NCBI GenBank assembly: GCA_018268895.1
Contig: JAFDVP010000001.1
Coordinates: forward strand, 1,116,001 to 1,180,000
DNA: 64,000 nt
Source: Acidobacteriota bacterium
GTDB taxonomy: Bacteria; Acidobacteriota; Terriglobia; Terriglobales; Acidobacteriaceae
Direction: 5' to 3'
Shown: piece by piece, positions 19,123 to 27,931 of the stretch
Layout: the number at the start of each line of letters is the position of its first letter
Position numbering within the stretch: position 1 is the first letter of the stretch
Notes under the pieces: model-generated
What the model saw: the letters and a program-made list of their open reading frames with translations, nothing else
The model's database searches: none
Told to the model about the DNA's origin: nothing
Translations under genes and position numbers: made by a program

Positions 19123-19923
19123 CTAAAAGGCCCTCCGGCGCGGCGGCTCCTCAACCGGTGCGTAGGTTGGTGCGGGAGGCTGCGGTTGAGTGGGAGTCAG
19201 CATCGCGGCGTTCTCAATCGCATTCAGTAGTTCACGGCCGAAGTCGTCCATGCGCGATCCGAACTCGCGCAGCCTCGCCGTAAGCTGGTTGTATCCGATG
19301 ACCGCTGGAATCGCGACCACCAGGCCAGCGGCGGTCGTAATCAGCGCCTCGGAGATACCCGGCGCAACCGCCCGCAGCGTCGCGGCTCCCGCAGTGCCAA
19401 GTCCGTGGAAAGCGTCGATGATGCCCCATACCGTACCGAAAAGACCGATGAACGGCGCAATGGCGGCGATTGTCGCAAGCCACGTCATCCTGCTCTCCAT
19501 CGCCGTCAGCGCCTCTGAGGAGGCTGTCTGCGCAGCCCTCTCCAGAGCGACCGGATTTCGCGGCAGACCGCGGCCGCCGTTCTGCCGCTGGTACTCGTCG
19601 TGAATCTCGTTGAACACCGAAACCAGAGGGCTTGGCCTGAACTGGTCGGCGATTGCAGCCACCTCGCTCAGGCGGCTCGACTTGCGGAAAGCCCGCACGA
19701 ATCTCTGTCCCTGCATCTGGGCGCGGCGAAAGCCCGACCACTTCGACAGCATGATGGTCCAAGAGAAGATGCTCGCGAGGAGAAGGAGTAACAGCACCGT
19801 AAAGGCGACCGGCCCGCTGTTATGAATCATCTCTCCAATTGCGCTGGTGCTTCCGGCTGCGGCAGGTGCTGAGGCGGCTTCTTCCTGAAAGAAGTGAAGG
19901 GCTAAGGCAAGGGTCCAGACCAT
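19123..19923 (-). CDS. tolQ: MotA/TolQ/ExbB proton channel family protein (TolQ)
   Basis: Inner-membrane stator that with TolR converts proton flow into motion of TolA. About 266 residues, three membrane helices: VAFTVLLLLLLASIFSWTIM, then after a cytoplasmic loop LATIAAIAPFIGLFGTVWGI and ITTAAGLVVAIPAVIGYNQL, the conserved core of the family. The ATG at 19923 is preferred because GGTGG lies about 10 bases upstream; in-frame TTG (19941) and GTG (19938) upstream have no such site. First gene of the tolQ-tolR-tolA unit. Confidence 0.88.
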   Translation of the reverse strand: MVWTLALALHFFQEEAASAPAAAGSTSAIGEMIHNSGPVAFTVLLLLLLASIFSWTIMLSKWSGFRRAQMQGQRFVRAFRKSSRLSEVAAIADQFRPSPLVSVFNEIHDEYQRQNGGRGLPRNPVALERAAQTASSEALTAMESRMTWLATIAAIAPFIGLFGTVWGIIDAFHGLGTAGAATLRAVAPGISEALITTAAGLVVAIPAVIGYNQLTARLREFGSRMDDFGRELLNAIENAAMLTPTQPQPPAPTYAPVEEPPRRRAF

Positions 19924-20080
19924 AGATATTTTGTCCACCAATAGCTAGTGTAAATCGTTAGACGCCCGGTGACCTGCCCATGGGAGCATCCGGCTTGGTG
20001 CGGCGCATCCATTTGCTAAATCCACATCGCCTATTTTGCTATCCTCGCCGTGTGTAAAGGTTCCACTTTGAGGCCACAAG

Positions 20081-21781
20081 ATGCTGCTGGAGTTGCGCGC
20101 TGAAAACTATGCTGTGATCGATCGTTCGGCCGCATCCTTTGGTCCGGGGCTCAATCTGATGACCGGCGAGACCGGCGCCGGCAAATCCATCCTCATCGAC
20201 GCGCTTCAGATGCTGCTCGGCGGCAAGGCCTCCTCCGACATCGTTCGTCACGGCGAAGAGCGCGCCGTTCTCTCGTGCGTCTTTGAGCTCACCCCAACGG
20301 CCCAGGCGGTCCTCGAAGCCAACGGCATCGACTCCGGCATGGACTCCGAAGACGACCACATCCTGCTACGCCGCGAGATCGCCGTAAACGGTAAGGGCCG
20401 CGTCTTCATCAACAATCAGCAGGCCACTGTCGGCGTCCTGCGGCAACTGGCTCCGGAACTGGCGTTGGTTCATTCGCAGGGAGAGACGCTCGGTGCGTTC
20501 GACCAGGCACAGCAGCGGACGCTTCTCGATCGCTTTGGCGAGATCGCAAGCGACGCCGTCGCGGATGCTTTCGAGGCTTGGCGCGCGACGACGGCAAAAT
20601 TAGCCGAGCTTGAGGCCGATGAGCAAGACCGCCTGCGGATGGCCGACCTCTGGCGTTTCCAGGCGCAGGAGATCGAACAGGCGACCCTGACAGCCGACGA
20701 TGAAGACGTTCGTCTGGAGGCGGAAAAGCGCGTTCTTTCCAACTCCGAGCGGCTCTACACCGCGGCGATGAGCGCCAACGATCTGCTCTACGAGAGCGAA
20801 GGCGCAGCCGAGACCACGCTGGGATCTGCCCTCAAGCATGTCGAGGACCTCGCCCGCTTCGACGACCGTTTCGCCGGCCCGGCGCAGCAACTGGCAGCGG
20901 CGAAGGCAATCGTTGAAGACGTCGCCGCCGAAGTGCGCGAGTTTGCCGAAAACATCAACGCAGCCCCGGGCCGTATTGAGGAGATTGAGGACAGGCTTGC
21001 TGCGCTCGATCGCCTGAAGCGGAAATACGGCCAAACCCTTGCTGATGTCATGGCCTTTGGCGCTGAGTCATCGCGACGGCTGGCCGAGGTCGAAAACCGG
21101 GACGCTCTGCTCATCGAGCTCAAGACAAAGCAGGAGAAGGACGCTTCTGCATACCGCGCCGTCGCGCTCAAGCTCACGGCATCCCGTCGCGATGCTGCCA
21201 AAAAGCTCGAAAAGCTCGCAGTAGCTCAGATCAACGACCTCGCCATGAATGCCCGGTTTGAGGTTCGTATCGTTGCGGACGAATTGAGCGCCTCGTGGAC
21301 CGCACACGGATGGGACAGGGTCGAGTACCGCATTGCAACCAACCCCGGCGAGCCCCTGAAGCCGCTTGATGAGATCGCCTCGGGTGGCGAAATGTCTCGC
21401 GTGATGCTGGCCCTCAAGGTGACAGTGGAGGAGGGAACTCACTCCGGCAAAAAGAAGAAAGCTCCTCTGCCGCGAACCTTGGTCTTTGATGAGATCGACA
21501 TTGGTATCGGAGGCCGTGCCGCTGAAGCGGTAGGGAAGAAGCTCAAGACGCTCTCGCGAGGCCAACAGGTTCTCTGTATCACTCATCTGCCCCAGATCGC
21601 TGCCTTTGCCGACCACCACTTTCTGATAGAAAAAACCGAAAAACGGGGTCGTACTCAGACTGAGATTCGCCGGATGGACGTAGACGAGCGGATTCGCGAG
21701 GTCGCACGCATGTTGAGCGGCGAGAAGCTCACCGAGACCAGCCTCAAACACGCCGAACACCTGCTGGAGATGAGCCGCTAA
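20081..21781 (+). CDS. recN: DNA repair protein RecN
   Basis: SMC-like ATPase recruited early to double-strand breaks. 566 residues: Walker A TGETGAGKS at about residue 28-36, two long charged coiled-coil arms in the middle (about 150-370), then signature SGGEMSRVMLALK, Walker B TLVFDEIDIGIGG and the D/H-loop region VLCITHLPQIAAFADHH. Length and order are typical of RecN. The ATG has a weak ribosome site. It stands alone, divergent from tolQ across about 157 bases. Confidence 0.95.
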   Translation: MLLELRAENYAVIDRSAASFGPGLNLMTGETGAGKSILIDALQMLLGGKASSDIVRHGEERAVLSCVFELTPTAQAVLEANGIDSGMDSEDDHILLRREIAVNGKGRVFINNQQATVGVLRQLAPELALVHSQGETLGAFDQAQQRTLLDRFGEIASDAVADAFEAWRATTAKLAELEADEQDRLRMADLWRFQAQEIEQATLTADDEDVRLEAEKRVLSNSERLYTAAMSANDLLYESEGAAETTLGSALKHVEDLARFDDRFAGPAQQLAAAKAIVEDVAAEVREFAENINAAPGRIEEIEDRLAALDRLKRKYGQTLADVMAFGAESSRRLAEVENRDALLIELKTKQEKDASAYRAVALKLTASRRDAAKKLEKLAVAQINDLAMNARFEVRIVADELSASWTAHGWDRVEYRIATNPGEPLKPLDEIASGGEMSRVMLALKVTVEEGTHSGKKKKAPLPRTLVFDEIDIGIGGRAAEAVGKKLKTLSRGQQVLCITHLPQIAAFADHHFLIEKTEKRGRTQTEIRRMDVDERIREVARMLSGEKLTETSLKHAEHLLEMSR

Positions 21782-21858
21782 CAGCCGGCTTGTCCGCACA
21801 TCTCCCCGGCGGTCTCCCGCATCTGAGCTAGGCAGCCGGTTTATGGAGGGACCCACTC

Positions 21859-22005
21859 ATGGCTGTAAATCCCCAGAAATGCGCCACTCCCGGTTGCAAC
21901 TGCATGGCTCAACAAGGATCGAAGTACTGCTCAACCCAATGCGAAGATGCGAAGAAGTTCATGACGCTGCGGTGTCAGTGCGGGCATCCCGAGTGTACGC
22001 ACTGA
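21859..22005 (+). CDS. Metallothionein-like small Cys-rich protein (48 residues)
   Basis: Short ORF with a strong GGAGG site 8 bases before the ATG. The 48 residues contain eight Cys and two His: C8, C13, C15, C24, C28, C39, C41, H43, C46, H48. The layout KC-x4-CNC ... YCSTQC ... CQCGHPEC follows the bacterial metallothionein (SmtA/BmtA) plan, in which YCS-x2-C and CGHxxC are hallmark segments. It would bind Zn, Cu or Cd in the cytoplasm. It differs from SmtA in lacking the first CxC and in a shorter linker. It is 77 bases downstream of recN; whether it has its own promoter is unclear. Confidence 0.72.
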   Translation: MAVNPQKCATPGCNCMAQQGSKYCSTQCEDAKKFMTLRCQCGHPECTH

Positions 22006-22106
22006 ACCATCTGAAATACGTGGTTCCCTGAAAATGTCTTCCACGATGCGCCAGTGCCGGCTAAAGTATTGCAGAGGTGTGGTTTGACGAAATATGTCAA
22101 CTGCGT

Positions 22107-22135
22107 TTTTGCACCATGGATGGTTCAGTGCAAAA
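22107..22135 (+). promoter_or_regulatory. Inverted repeat TTTTGCAC ... GTGCAAAA between the metallothionein-like ORF and ispH
   Basis: Eight-base perfect arms (22107-22114 and 22128-22135) around a 13-base centre that itself holds ACCATGGATGGT. It could be a hairpin at the end of the metallothionein-like transcript or a protein-binding palindrome upstream of ispH. No clean T-run follows, so a standard terminator is not certain. Confidence 0.4.
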
Positions 22136-22158
22136 GGCATTTCCGCGGCTAAACGCGG

Positions 22159-22164
22159 TATACT
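22159..22164 (+). promoter_or_regulatory. Possible -10 element for ispH (leaderless start)
   Basis: TATACT lies seven bases before the GTG start codon of ispH and no Shine-Dalgarno sequence is present. Transcription from here would begin at or next to the GTG, giving a leaderless mRNA. A good -35 at 16-18 bases upstream is not visible. A short CCGCG/CGCGG inverted repeat (22143-22158) sits just upstream. Confidence 0.35.
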
Positions 22165-22170
22165 TTACTG

Positions 22171-23178
22171 GTGACCACTACGACCCTTGATTACGCTGCT
22201 GTAACAGACGGCGGCACTTCCGCGACAACCAAGCGCGTCCTCCTTCTCAAGCCTCGCGGCTTCTGCGCCGGTGTTGTCCGCGCGATCGATATCGTCCAGA
22301 TCGCCCTCGACACCTTCGGCGCACCGATCTACGTTCGCAAAGAGATCGTGCATAACAGCTACGTCGTCAACGACCTGGCCAAGAAGGGCGCCATCTTCGT
22401 CAACGAACTCGACGAGGTTCCTGAAGGTGCGCGCGTGATCTACTCCGCACACGGGGTGTCCCCGGCCGTGCGTCAGCGCGCAAAAGACCGCGGCCTGAAG
22501 GTCGTCGACGCCACCTGCCCGCTCGTAACCAAGGTTCATGTCGAGGCCATCAAGTTCGCCAAGCAGGGATATTCGCTGGTTCTCGTCGGCCATCGCGACC
22601 ACGAAGAGGTGGAAGGCACGCAGGGCGAGGCCCCGGACGTCACCCAGGTCGTCTCCAGCGTCCAGGAGGTTGAGGCGCTCGTGGTTCCCGATCCCGACAA
22701 GGTTGCCTATCTCACGCAGACGACGCTCTCGCTCGACGAAGCAAAGTACATGATCGACGCGTTGAAGAAGAAGTTCCCCAACATCGTCGGCCCGCACGCG
22801 CAGGACATCTGCTACGCCACGGAGAACCGGCAGACCGCGGTCAAGAATGTTGCTCATGGAGCAGACGTCGTGCTCGTCGTCGGTTCGCGCAACAGCTCGA
22901 ACTCGAACCGCCTGGTGGAAGTCTCAAAGAATCTTGGCACTAACTCCTACCTGATCGACAAGGCGGAAGACATTCAGCCCGAGTGGCTCGATGGCGTTGG
23001 CACCGTCGCTGTCACAGCCGGAGCTTCTGCGCCCGAGGTTCTCGTGCAGGATGTTGTTGGCTATCTGCAATCGAAGGGGTATGGCTCAGTCGATGAAGTT
23101 GAGGTCATGCCCGAGAATGTACGCTTCGGCCTGCCCCCGGGACTGGTTCAATCCATCCAGCCCGCAGCCGCACAGTAA
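22171..23178 (+). CDS. ispH: 4-hydroxy-3-methylbut-2-enyl diphosphate reductase IspH
   Basis: Last enzyme of the MEP pathway: reduces HMBPP to IPP and DMAPP with a [4Fe-4S] cluster. The three cluster cysteines are C32 (PRGFCAGVVRAI), C116 (DATCPLV) and C214 (DICYATENRQ). Also present are the substrate-binding HGVSP, GHRDHEEVEGT and RNSSNSNRL motifs. 335 residues. The GTG at 22171 is the only plausible start and lacks a ribosome site. It directly precedes the squalene-hopene cyclase gene (32 bases), coupling precursor supply to hopanoid synthesis. Confidence 0.95.
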   Translation: MTTTTLDYAAVTDGGTSATTKRVLLLKPRGFCAGVVRAIDIVQIALDTFGAPIYVRKEIVHNSYVVNDLAKKGAIFVNELDEVPEGARVIYSAHGVSPAVRQRAKDRGLKVVDATCPLVTKVHVEAIKFAKQGYSLVLVGHRDHEEVEGTQGEAPDVTQVVSSVQEVEALVVPDPDKVAYLTQTTLSLDEAKYMIDALKKKFPNIVGPHAQDICYATENRQTAVKNVAHGADVVLVVGSRNSSNSNRLVEVSKNLGTNSYLIDKAEDIQPEWLDGVGTVAVTAGASAPEVLVQDVVGYLQSKGYGSVDEVEVMPENVRFGLPPGLVQSIQPAAAQ

Positions 23179-23210
23179 GCGCAGTATCGGAACTCGAGAG
23201 CCTTTTGTAC

Positions 23211-25244
23211 ATGAATAGATCTACAGGTAATCCGCAGGCGTCCGGTCAGTCGGTTCAACCTCGCTTCGGCAGGCTTGACCTTGGACTTGACCAGGTCGTC
23301 GACGGAATCCAGCGGGCAAAAGACTGGCTGTTCGGCCAGCAGCAGGCAGAAGGGTACTGGTGCGGCGAGCTCGAAGCCGACGTCATGCTCGAGGCCGACT
23401 ATATCTTCATGCATACTTTGCTCGGCACCGGCGATCCCGGGAAGATGCAGCGCGCCCTGAACGAGATTCTGCGCCACCAGAATGAAGACGGTGGCTGGAG
23501 CCTCTATCCCGGTGGCCCCTCGAATATCAATTATGGCGTGAAGTCTTATCTCGCACTCAAGCTGATGGGATGGATGGCAGACCACCCGGTAATGGTCAAG
23601 GCGCGGGAGTGGGTGCTGGCCAACGGCGGCGTCACTGAGTGCAACACCTTCACCAAGATATATCTCTGCGCGCTTGGCCAGTACGACTACGACGCCGTAC
23701 CCGCGGTTCCTCCAGAGATCGTTCTCTTTCCAAACTGGTTTTACTTCAACATCTACGAGATCTCCTCATGGTCGCGCGGCATTCTCGTACCGCTTTCGAT
23801 CATCTACGCGAAGAAGCCGTTCAAGAAACTCGCGCCTGAGCAGGGGATCGACGAACTCTTCGTCGGCGGCAGGCAGAATGCAAACCTTCATCTGAAGTGG
23901 GACAAGAAGAACCCCATCAGTTGGCGGAACTTCTTCCTCTTCACCGACCGCATGGTTCACTGGTTTGAACGAGTCCACATTCGTCCTCTGCGCACGATGG
24001 CCATTCGCAAGGCAGAGAAGTGGATGCTCGAGCGCTTCGAGAAATCAGACGGCCTGGGCGCAATCTACCCGGCCATGCTGAACTCGATTGTCGCCCTGCG
24101 CTGCCTCGACTACTCCCTCGACGATCCGCAGATGATTCGCGCCATGGATGAGTTCGAGAACCTTGGCATCGACTGCCCCGAAGGTACGCCTGACTACCCG
24201 ACGCCGACCTTCCGTATGCAGCCCTGCTTTCCTCCCGTGTGGGACACGGCACAGGCGATGTACGCGCTGGGCGAGGCCGGAGTCCCGCGCAACGACCCGC
24301 GGATGCTCAAAGCCGCCGACTGGATTCTCTCCAAGGAAGTCCGCACCAAGGGAGACTGGGCCGAAAAGGTCAAGAATGTCGAGCCGGGCGGCTGGTACTT
24401 CGAGTTTGACAATGAGTTTTATCCGGATGTCGATGATACCGGGCAGGTTCTGATGGCCTTGAACTGCGTCGACAATCCCCGCGAGCGTTATCAGTACGAG
24501 GTCTCGCAGCGCGCCATCAACTGGATCTGGGCCATGCAGTGCAAGAACGGCGGCTGGGCCAGCTTCGACAAAGACAACACGAAGATGATCTTCCAGTACA
24601 TCCCCTTCGCCGATCACAACGCTATGCTCGACCCGCCGACGGTCGACATCACCGGCCGAATGATCGAGATGCTGGCGCAGTACGGCTACACCCGCAAAGA
24701 TCCGCGCGTCGAAAAGGCCGTTCAGTTCATCCTAAGGGAGCAGGAGCCTGACGGAAGCTGGTTTGGCCGCTGGGGAGTCAACTACCTCTACGGCACCTTC
24801 CTTGTCCTGCGTGGCCTTGAAGCCATGGGGATGTGGAACCACGAACCCGCCATCCAGCAGGCTGCGGAGTGGATTCGCATGGTGCAGAACACGGACGGCG
24901 GATGGGGCGAGACCTGCGGGACCTACGACGACCCCAACCAGCGCGGTATCGGGCCAAGCACACCGTCGCAGACGGCATGGGCAGTCCTCGGGCTTTTGGC
25001 TGCTGGCGACACCCGCTCCGACTCCGTGGCCAAGGGCGTTCGCTGGCTGATCGAACGCCAGCACGGCGACGGAAGCTGGGACGAACTCGTGCCCGGCCGC
25101 AACGGCGAGAGCTACTACACGGGAACAGGTTTTCCCCGGGTCTTTTATCTCGGATACCACCTGTACAAGCAGTACTTTCCGTTGCTCGCATTGACGACTT
25201 ACGATCGCGCGATGAAGCGCGAGGCGGCAGAACAGGTCGCATAA
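23211..25244 (+). CDS. shc: Squalene-hopene cyclase
   Basis: Monotopic membrane enzyme that cyclises squalene to hopene (HpnF in hopanoid nomenclature). About 677 residues, the family length. The catalytic acid motif is DVDDT (about 406-410). Several QW repeats are visible: EDGGWSLYPGG near the N-terminus, KNGGWASFD, EPDGSWFGRWGVNYLYGTF, TDGGWGETCG and GDGSWDE near the end. ATG at 23211 is chosen over an in-frame TTG at 23205. It is followed 31 bases later by hpnH with GGAGG before its ATG. Confidence 0.95.
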   Translation: MNRSTGNPQASGQSVQPRFGRLDLGLDQVVDGIQRAKDWLFGQQQAEGYWCGELEADVMLEADYIFMHTLLGTGDPGKMQRALNEILRHQNEDGGWSLYPGGPSNINYGVKSYLALKLMGWMADHPVMVKAREWVLANGGVTECNTFTKIYLCALGQYDYDAVPAVPPEIVLFPNWFYFNIYEISSWSRGILVPLSIIYAKKPFKKLAPEQGIDELFVGGRQNANLHLKWDKKNPISWRNFFLFTDRMVHWFERVHIRPLRTMAIRKAEKWMLERFEKSDGLGAIYPAMLNSIVALRCLDYSLDDPQMIRAMDEFENLGIDCPEGTPDYPTPTFRMQPCFPPVWDTAQAMYALGEAGVPRNDPRMLKAADWILSKEVRTKGDWAEKVKNVEPGGWYFEFDNEFYPDVDDTGQVLMALNCVDNPRERYQYEVSQRAINWIWAMQCKNGGWASFDKDNTKMIFQYIPFADHNAMLDPPTVDITGRMIEMLAQYGYTRKDPRVEKAVQFILREQEPDGSWFGRWGVNYLYGTFLVLRGLEAMGMWNHEPAIQQAAEWIRMVQNTDGGWGETCGTYDDPNQRGIGPSTPSQTAWAVLGLLAAGDTRSDSVAKGVRWLIERQHGDGSWDELVPGRNGESYYTGTGFPRVFYLGYHLYKQYFPLLALTTYDRAMKREAAEQVA

Positions 25245-25275
25245 GAAGTAGAGAACTTTCTGGAGGAACACCCGA

Positions 25276-26406
25276 ATGGCGGTACCGGTCTCACAGGCCT
25301 GGACGGTTGCAACCTACGTGCTGAAGCAGAAGCTGGCGGGACGCAAGCGCTACCCGCTCGTGCTCATGCTCGAGCCGCTCTTTCGCTGCAACCTCGCCTG
25401 CGCGGGCTGCGGCAAGATTCAGTATCCGGCGCACATCCTCAAGACAGACCTCTCGCCAGAGGAGTGCTTCAAGGCAGCCGAAGAGTGCGGCACACCGATG
25501 GTCTCCATCCCCGGCGGAGAGCCGCTGCTCCATCCGCAGATGCCGGAGATCGTCGCTGGCCTGGTCGCCCGCAAGAAGTACGTCTACATGTGCACCAACG
25601 CTCTGCTGCTCAAGGAGAAACTGCACCTCTTCAAGCCGTCGAAGTACCTCTCCTTCTCCGTGCACCTCGATGGCGAAAAGGAGCACCATGACTTCTCCGT
25701 CTGCCGCGAGGGCGGGCACGACATCGCCATGGAGGGCATCCGCACCGCCGTCGCCGCAGGATTCCGCGTCACCACCAACACGACGCTCTTCGACGGTGCT
25801 GATCCGAACAGCGTGCGCCGCCACTTCGACCAGCTTATGGCCGCGGGCGTCGAGAGCATGATGGTTTCGCCTGGCTACACCTACGACAAGGCGCCGGACC
25901 AGAACCACTTCCTCGGCAAGGCGAAGTCGCGCCGTCTGTTCCGCGCCATCCTCTCCAACCGAAAGAAGTCCTGGGAGTTCAACACCCACCCCCTCTTCGC
26001 CGAGTTCCTGATGGGCAAGCGCAACTTTGAGTGCACGCCCTGGGGCATGCCGACCTTCTCCATCTTCGGCTGGCAGAAGCCCTGCTACCTCCTCCAGGAC
26101 GGCTACGCCGACTCCTTCAAAGAACTGATGGAGACGACCGAGTGGTCCAACTACGGCGCAAAGAGCGGCAACCCGCAGTGCGCCAACTGCATGGTCCACT
26201 CCGGCCACGAGGCCTCAGCGGTCGACTACAACTTTGGCACACTAAAGGGATTCATCGAAACCGCGAAGGCCTACATGTTCCCGTCGACCTATCCTGACCA
26301 GGAAGCGGAGAAGCTGCTCAACGAGTGGAAGCCGGCGCACGCGATGCCGCTGGTGCAGATTCAGGGCGCAACGAAAGACCAACTGCAGCCGGTCTCGGGA
26401 GACTAA
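25276..26406 (+). CDS. hpnH: Hopanoid biosynthesis radical SAM protein HpnH
   Basis: Radical-SAM enzyme that joins an adenosyl group to diploptene/hopene, giving adenosylhopane, the first step to C35 hopanoids. The cluster motif CNLACAGC (C38, C42, C45) is present. It is followed by the SAM-binding SIPGGEPLLHPQ and C-terminal cysteines (ECTPWGM, QCANCMVHSG) typical of this family's HpnH branch. 376 residues with a GGAGG site. Placed between the cyclase and hpnA/hpnG, as expected. Confidence 0.95.
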   Translation: MAVPVSQAWTVATYVLKQKLAGRKRYPLVLMLEPLFRCNLACAGCGKIQYPAHILKTDLSPEECFKAAEECGTPMVSIPGGEPLLHPQMPEIVAGLVARKKYVYMCTNALLLKEKLHLFKPSKYLSFSVHLDGEKEHHDFSVCREGGHDIAMEGIRTAVAAGFRVTTNTTLFDGADPNSVRRHFDQLMAAGVESMMVSPGYTYDKAPDQNHFLGKAKSRRLFRAILSNRKKSWEFNTHPLFAEFLMGKRNFECTPWGMPTFSIFGWQKPCYLLQDGYADSFKELMETTEWSNYGAKSGNPQCANCMVHSGHEASAVDYNFGTLKGFIETAKAYMFPSTYPDQEAEKLLNEWKPAHAMPLVQIQGATKDQLQPVSGD

Positions 26407-26411
26407 GCACG

Positions 26412-26858
26412 ATGGCGACAGAGCAGCAGGAACACCTCAAGATCGAGCAACTGCGTCAACAAAGTGCCGACGAGATCGAAACCATCGCGGGTCGCGAGAA
26501 GGAGAACCTCGAGGGATGGATTCCCACCCTCGCCTCCGACGCCGAGATTCGCGAGGCCCTTGAAAAAGCCTTCGACTACCGCGGCGACGTGACCATCACG
26601 CGCAAGGACGGCTCAAAGATCGAGGGCTATCTCTTCGACCGCCGCTCCGGCACCTCGCTCAGCGACTCCTTCGTCCGCGTAATCCCCTCCAACGAGAGGA
26701 CGAAGGTCAACGTCAGCTACTCCGACATCGCTGCGCTTGCCTTCACGGGCCGCGACAATGCCGCGGGCAAGACCTTCGAGGCCTGGGTGAAAAAGTACTG
26801 GGAGAAGAAGGCCGCGGGCGAAAAGAACATCCAGATCGAGCCTGAAAAGCTGGACTAA
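26412..26858 (+). CDS. Unknown protein inside the hopanoid cluster
   Basis: 148 residues starting 5 bases after the hpnH stop, so almost certainly co-translated with it. The N-terminus (about 1-60) is a charged helix (QQEHLKIEQLRQQSADEIET). The middle (about 60-115) reads as a small beta barrel: VTITRKDGSKIEGYLFDR, then VRVIPSNERTKVNVSYSDIA. The tail is Lys-rich (WVKKYWEKKAAGEKN). No signal peptide or membrane helix. The beta part vaguely recalls Sm-like or PRC-type barrels, but I do not recognise a named family. Position suggests a hopanoid or membrane-lipid role. Confidence 0.8.
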   Translation: MATEQQEHLKIEQLRQQSADEIETIAGREKENLEGWIPTLASDAEIREALEKAFDYRGDVTITRKDGSKIEGYLFDRRSGTSLSDSFVRVIPSNERTKVNVSYSDIAALAFTGRDNAAGKTFEAWVKKYWEKKAAGEKNIQIEPEKLD

Positions 26859-26920
26859 GAACGGCGCCGGGCCATAGATTTTTCCACCGGCCGGCAGTAA
26901 TCCACCAGGGACAACCGCAC

Positions 26921-27931
26921 GTGCGCGTATTCATTACTGGAGCCACAGGCTTTGTAGGTTCTCACGTAGCGCGCAGGTATGCCGCCGAGGGCGCGCGCCT
27001 TGTCCTTCTCACGCGTTCAACCAGCCGGACAGACGCACTGGCGGGGCTCAACGCAGAGATCGTCACCGGCGATCTCCGGCAACCCGAGGGCCTACGCTCC
27101 GCTCTCAAAGGCTGCGACGCTCTCGTCCATGTCGCAGCGGACTACCGCCTTTGGGTCCGCGACCCCCAGCAAATGTACTTGGCCAATGTCGACGGCACCC
27201 GCGAGTTGCTGCGCCTGGCCCGCGAGACCGGCGTCCAGCGTGTCGTCTACACCTCCAGCGTAGCCACGATGGGCTTCAAGTCCGACGGCACCATCGTCGA
27301 CGAGGACACGCCCGTCTCGCTTGCCGACATGATCGGCCACTACAAGCGCTCGAAGTTTCTCGGCGAACAGGAGGCCATCAAGGCCGCCCGCTCCGGCCAG
27401 CATGTCATGATCCTGAACCCGACAACCCCCATCGGCCCCGGGGACATCAAACCTACTCCTACAGGGAGAATTATCGTCGACTTCCTCAATAAGAAGTTTC
27501 CCGCCTACGTCGACACCGGCTTGAACCTCGTCGATGTAGACGAGGTTGCACGCATGCACGTCGCGGCGCTCGACCATGGCACGCCCGGCGAACGCTACAT
27601 CCTCGGTGGAGAGAACCTGACGCTCAAGCAGATCCTCGACCGCATGTCGGCCATCACCGGCCTGCCGTCACCCACCATGAAGGTCCCTCACGCCGTTGCC
27701 ATGGCCTTCGCCTTCTTTGACGAAACAATCACCGGCAAACTGCGCGGCAAGGAACCGCGCGCCACCGTTGAAGCTGTCCGCATGGGGAAGAAGACGATGT
27801 TCGCTTCTTCTGCCAGGGCCGAACGCGACCTTGGCTTCAAAGTCCTCCCCATCTACAACGCATTGCGTTCGGCCATCGACTGGTTCGTCGAGCATGGATA
27901 TGCCCCAAGATACGGCGGTCCAGCGGTATGA
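26921..27931 (+). CDS. hpnA: Hopanoid-associated sugar epimerase HpnA (extended SDR)
   Basis: NAD(P)-dependent extended short-chain dehydrogenase of the nucleoside-sugar epimerase type. The N-terminal Rossmann motif is TGATGFVGSHV, the catalytic pair sits in YKRSK, and the conserved Ser in YTSSVATMG. 336 residues. The GTG at 26921 has a weak CAGGGA upstream. Within the hopanoid operon its exact reaction is not firmly established; the name comes from genomic association. The stop region overlaps the ATG of hpnG (ATGA). Confidence 0.92.
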   Translation: MRVFITGATGFVGSHVARRYAAEGARLVLLTRSTSRTDALAGLNAEIVTGDLRQPEGLRSALKGCDALVHVAADYRLWVRDPQQMYLANVDGTRELLRLARETGVQRVVYTSSVATMGFKSDGTIVDEDTPVSLADMIGHYKRSKFLGEQEAIKAARSGQHVMILNPTTPIGPGDIKPTPTGRIIVDFLNKKFPAYVDTGLNLVDVDEVARMHVAALDHGTPGERYILGGENLTLKQILDRMSAITGLPSPTMKVPHAVAMAFAFFDETITGKLRGKEPRATVEAVRMGKKTMFASSARAERDLGFKVLPIYNALRSAIDWFVEHGYAPRYGGPAV

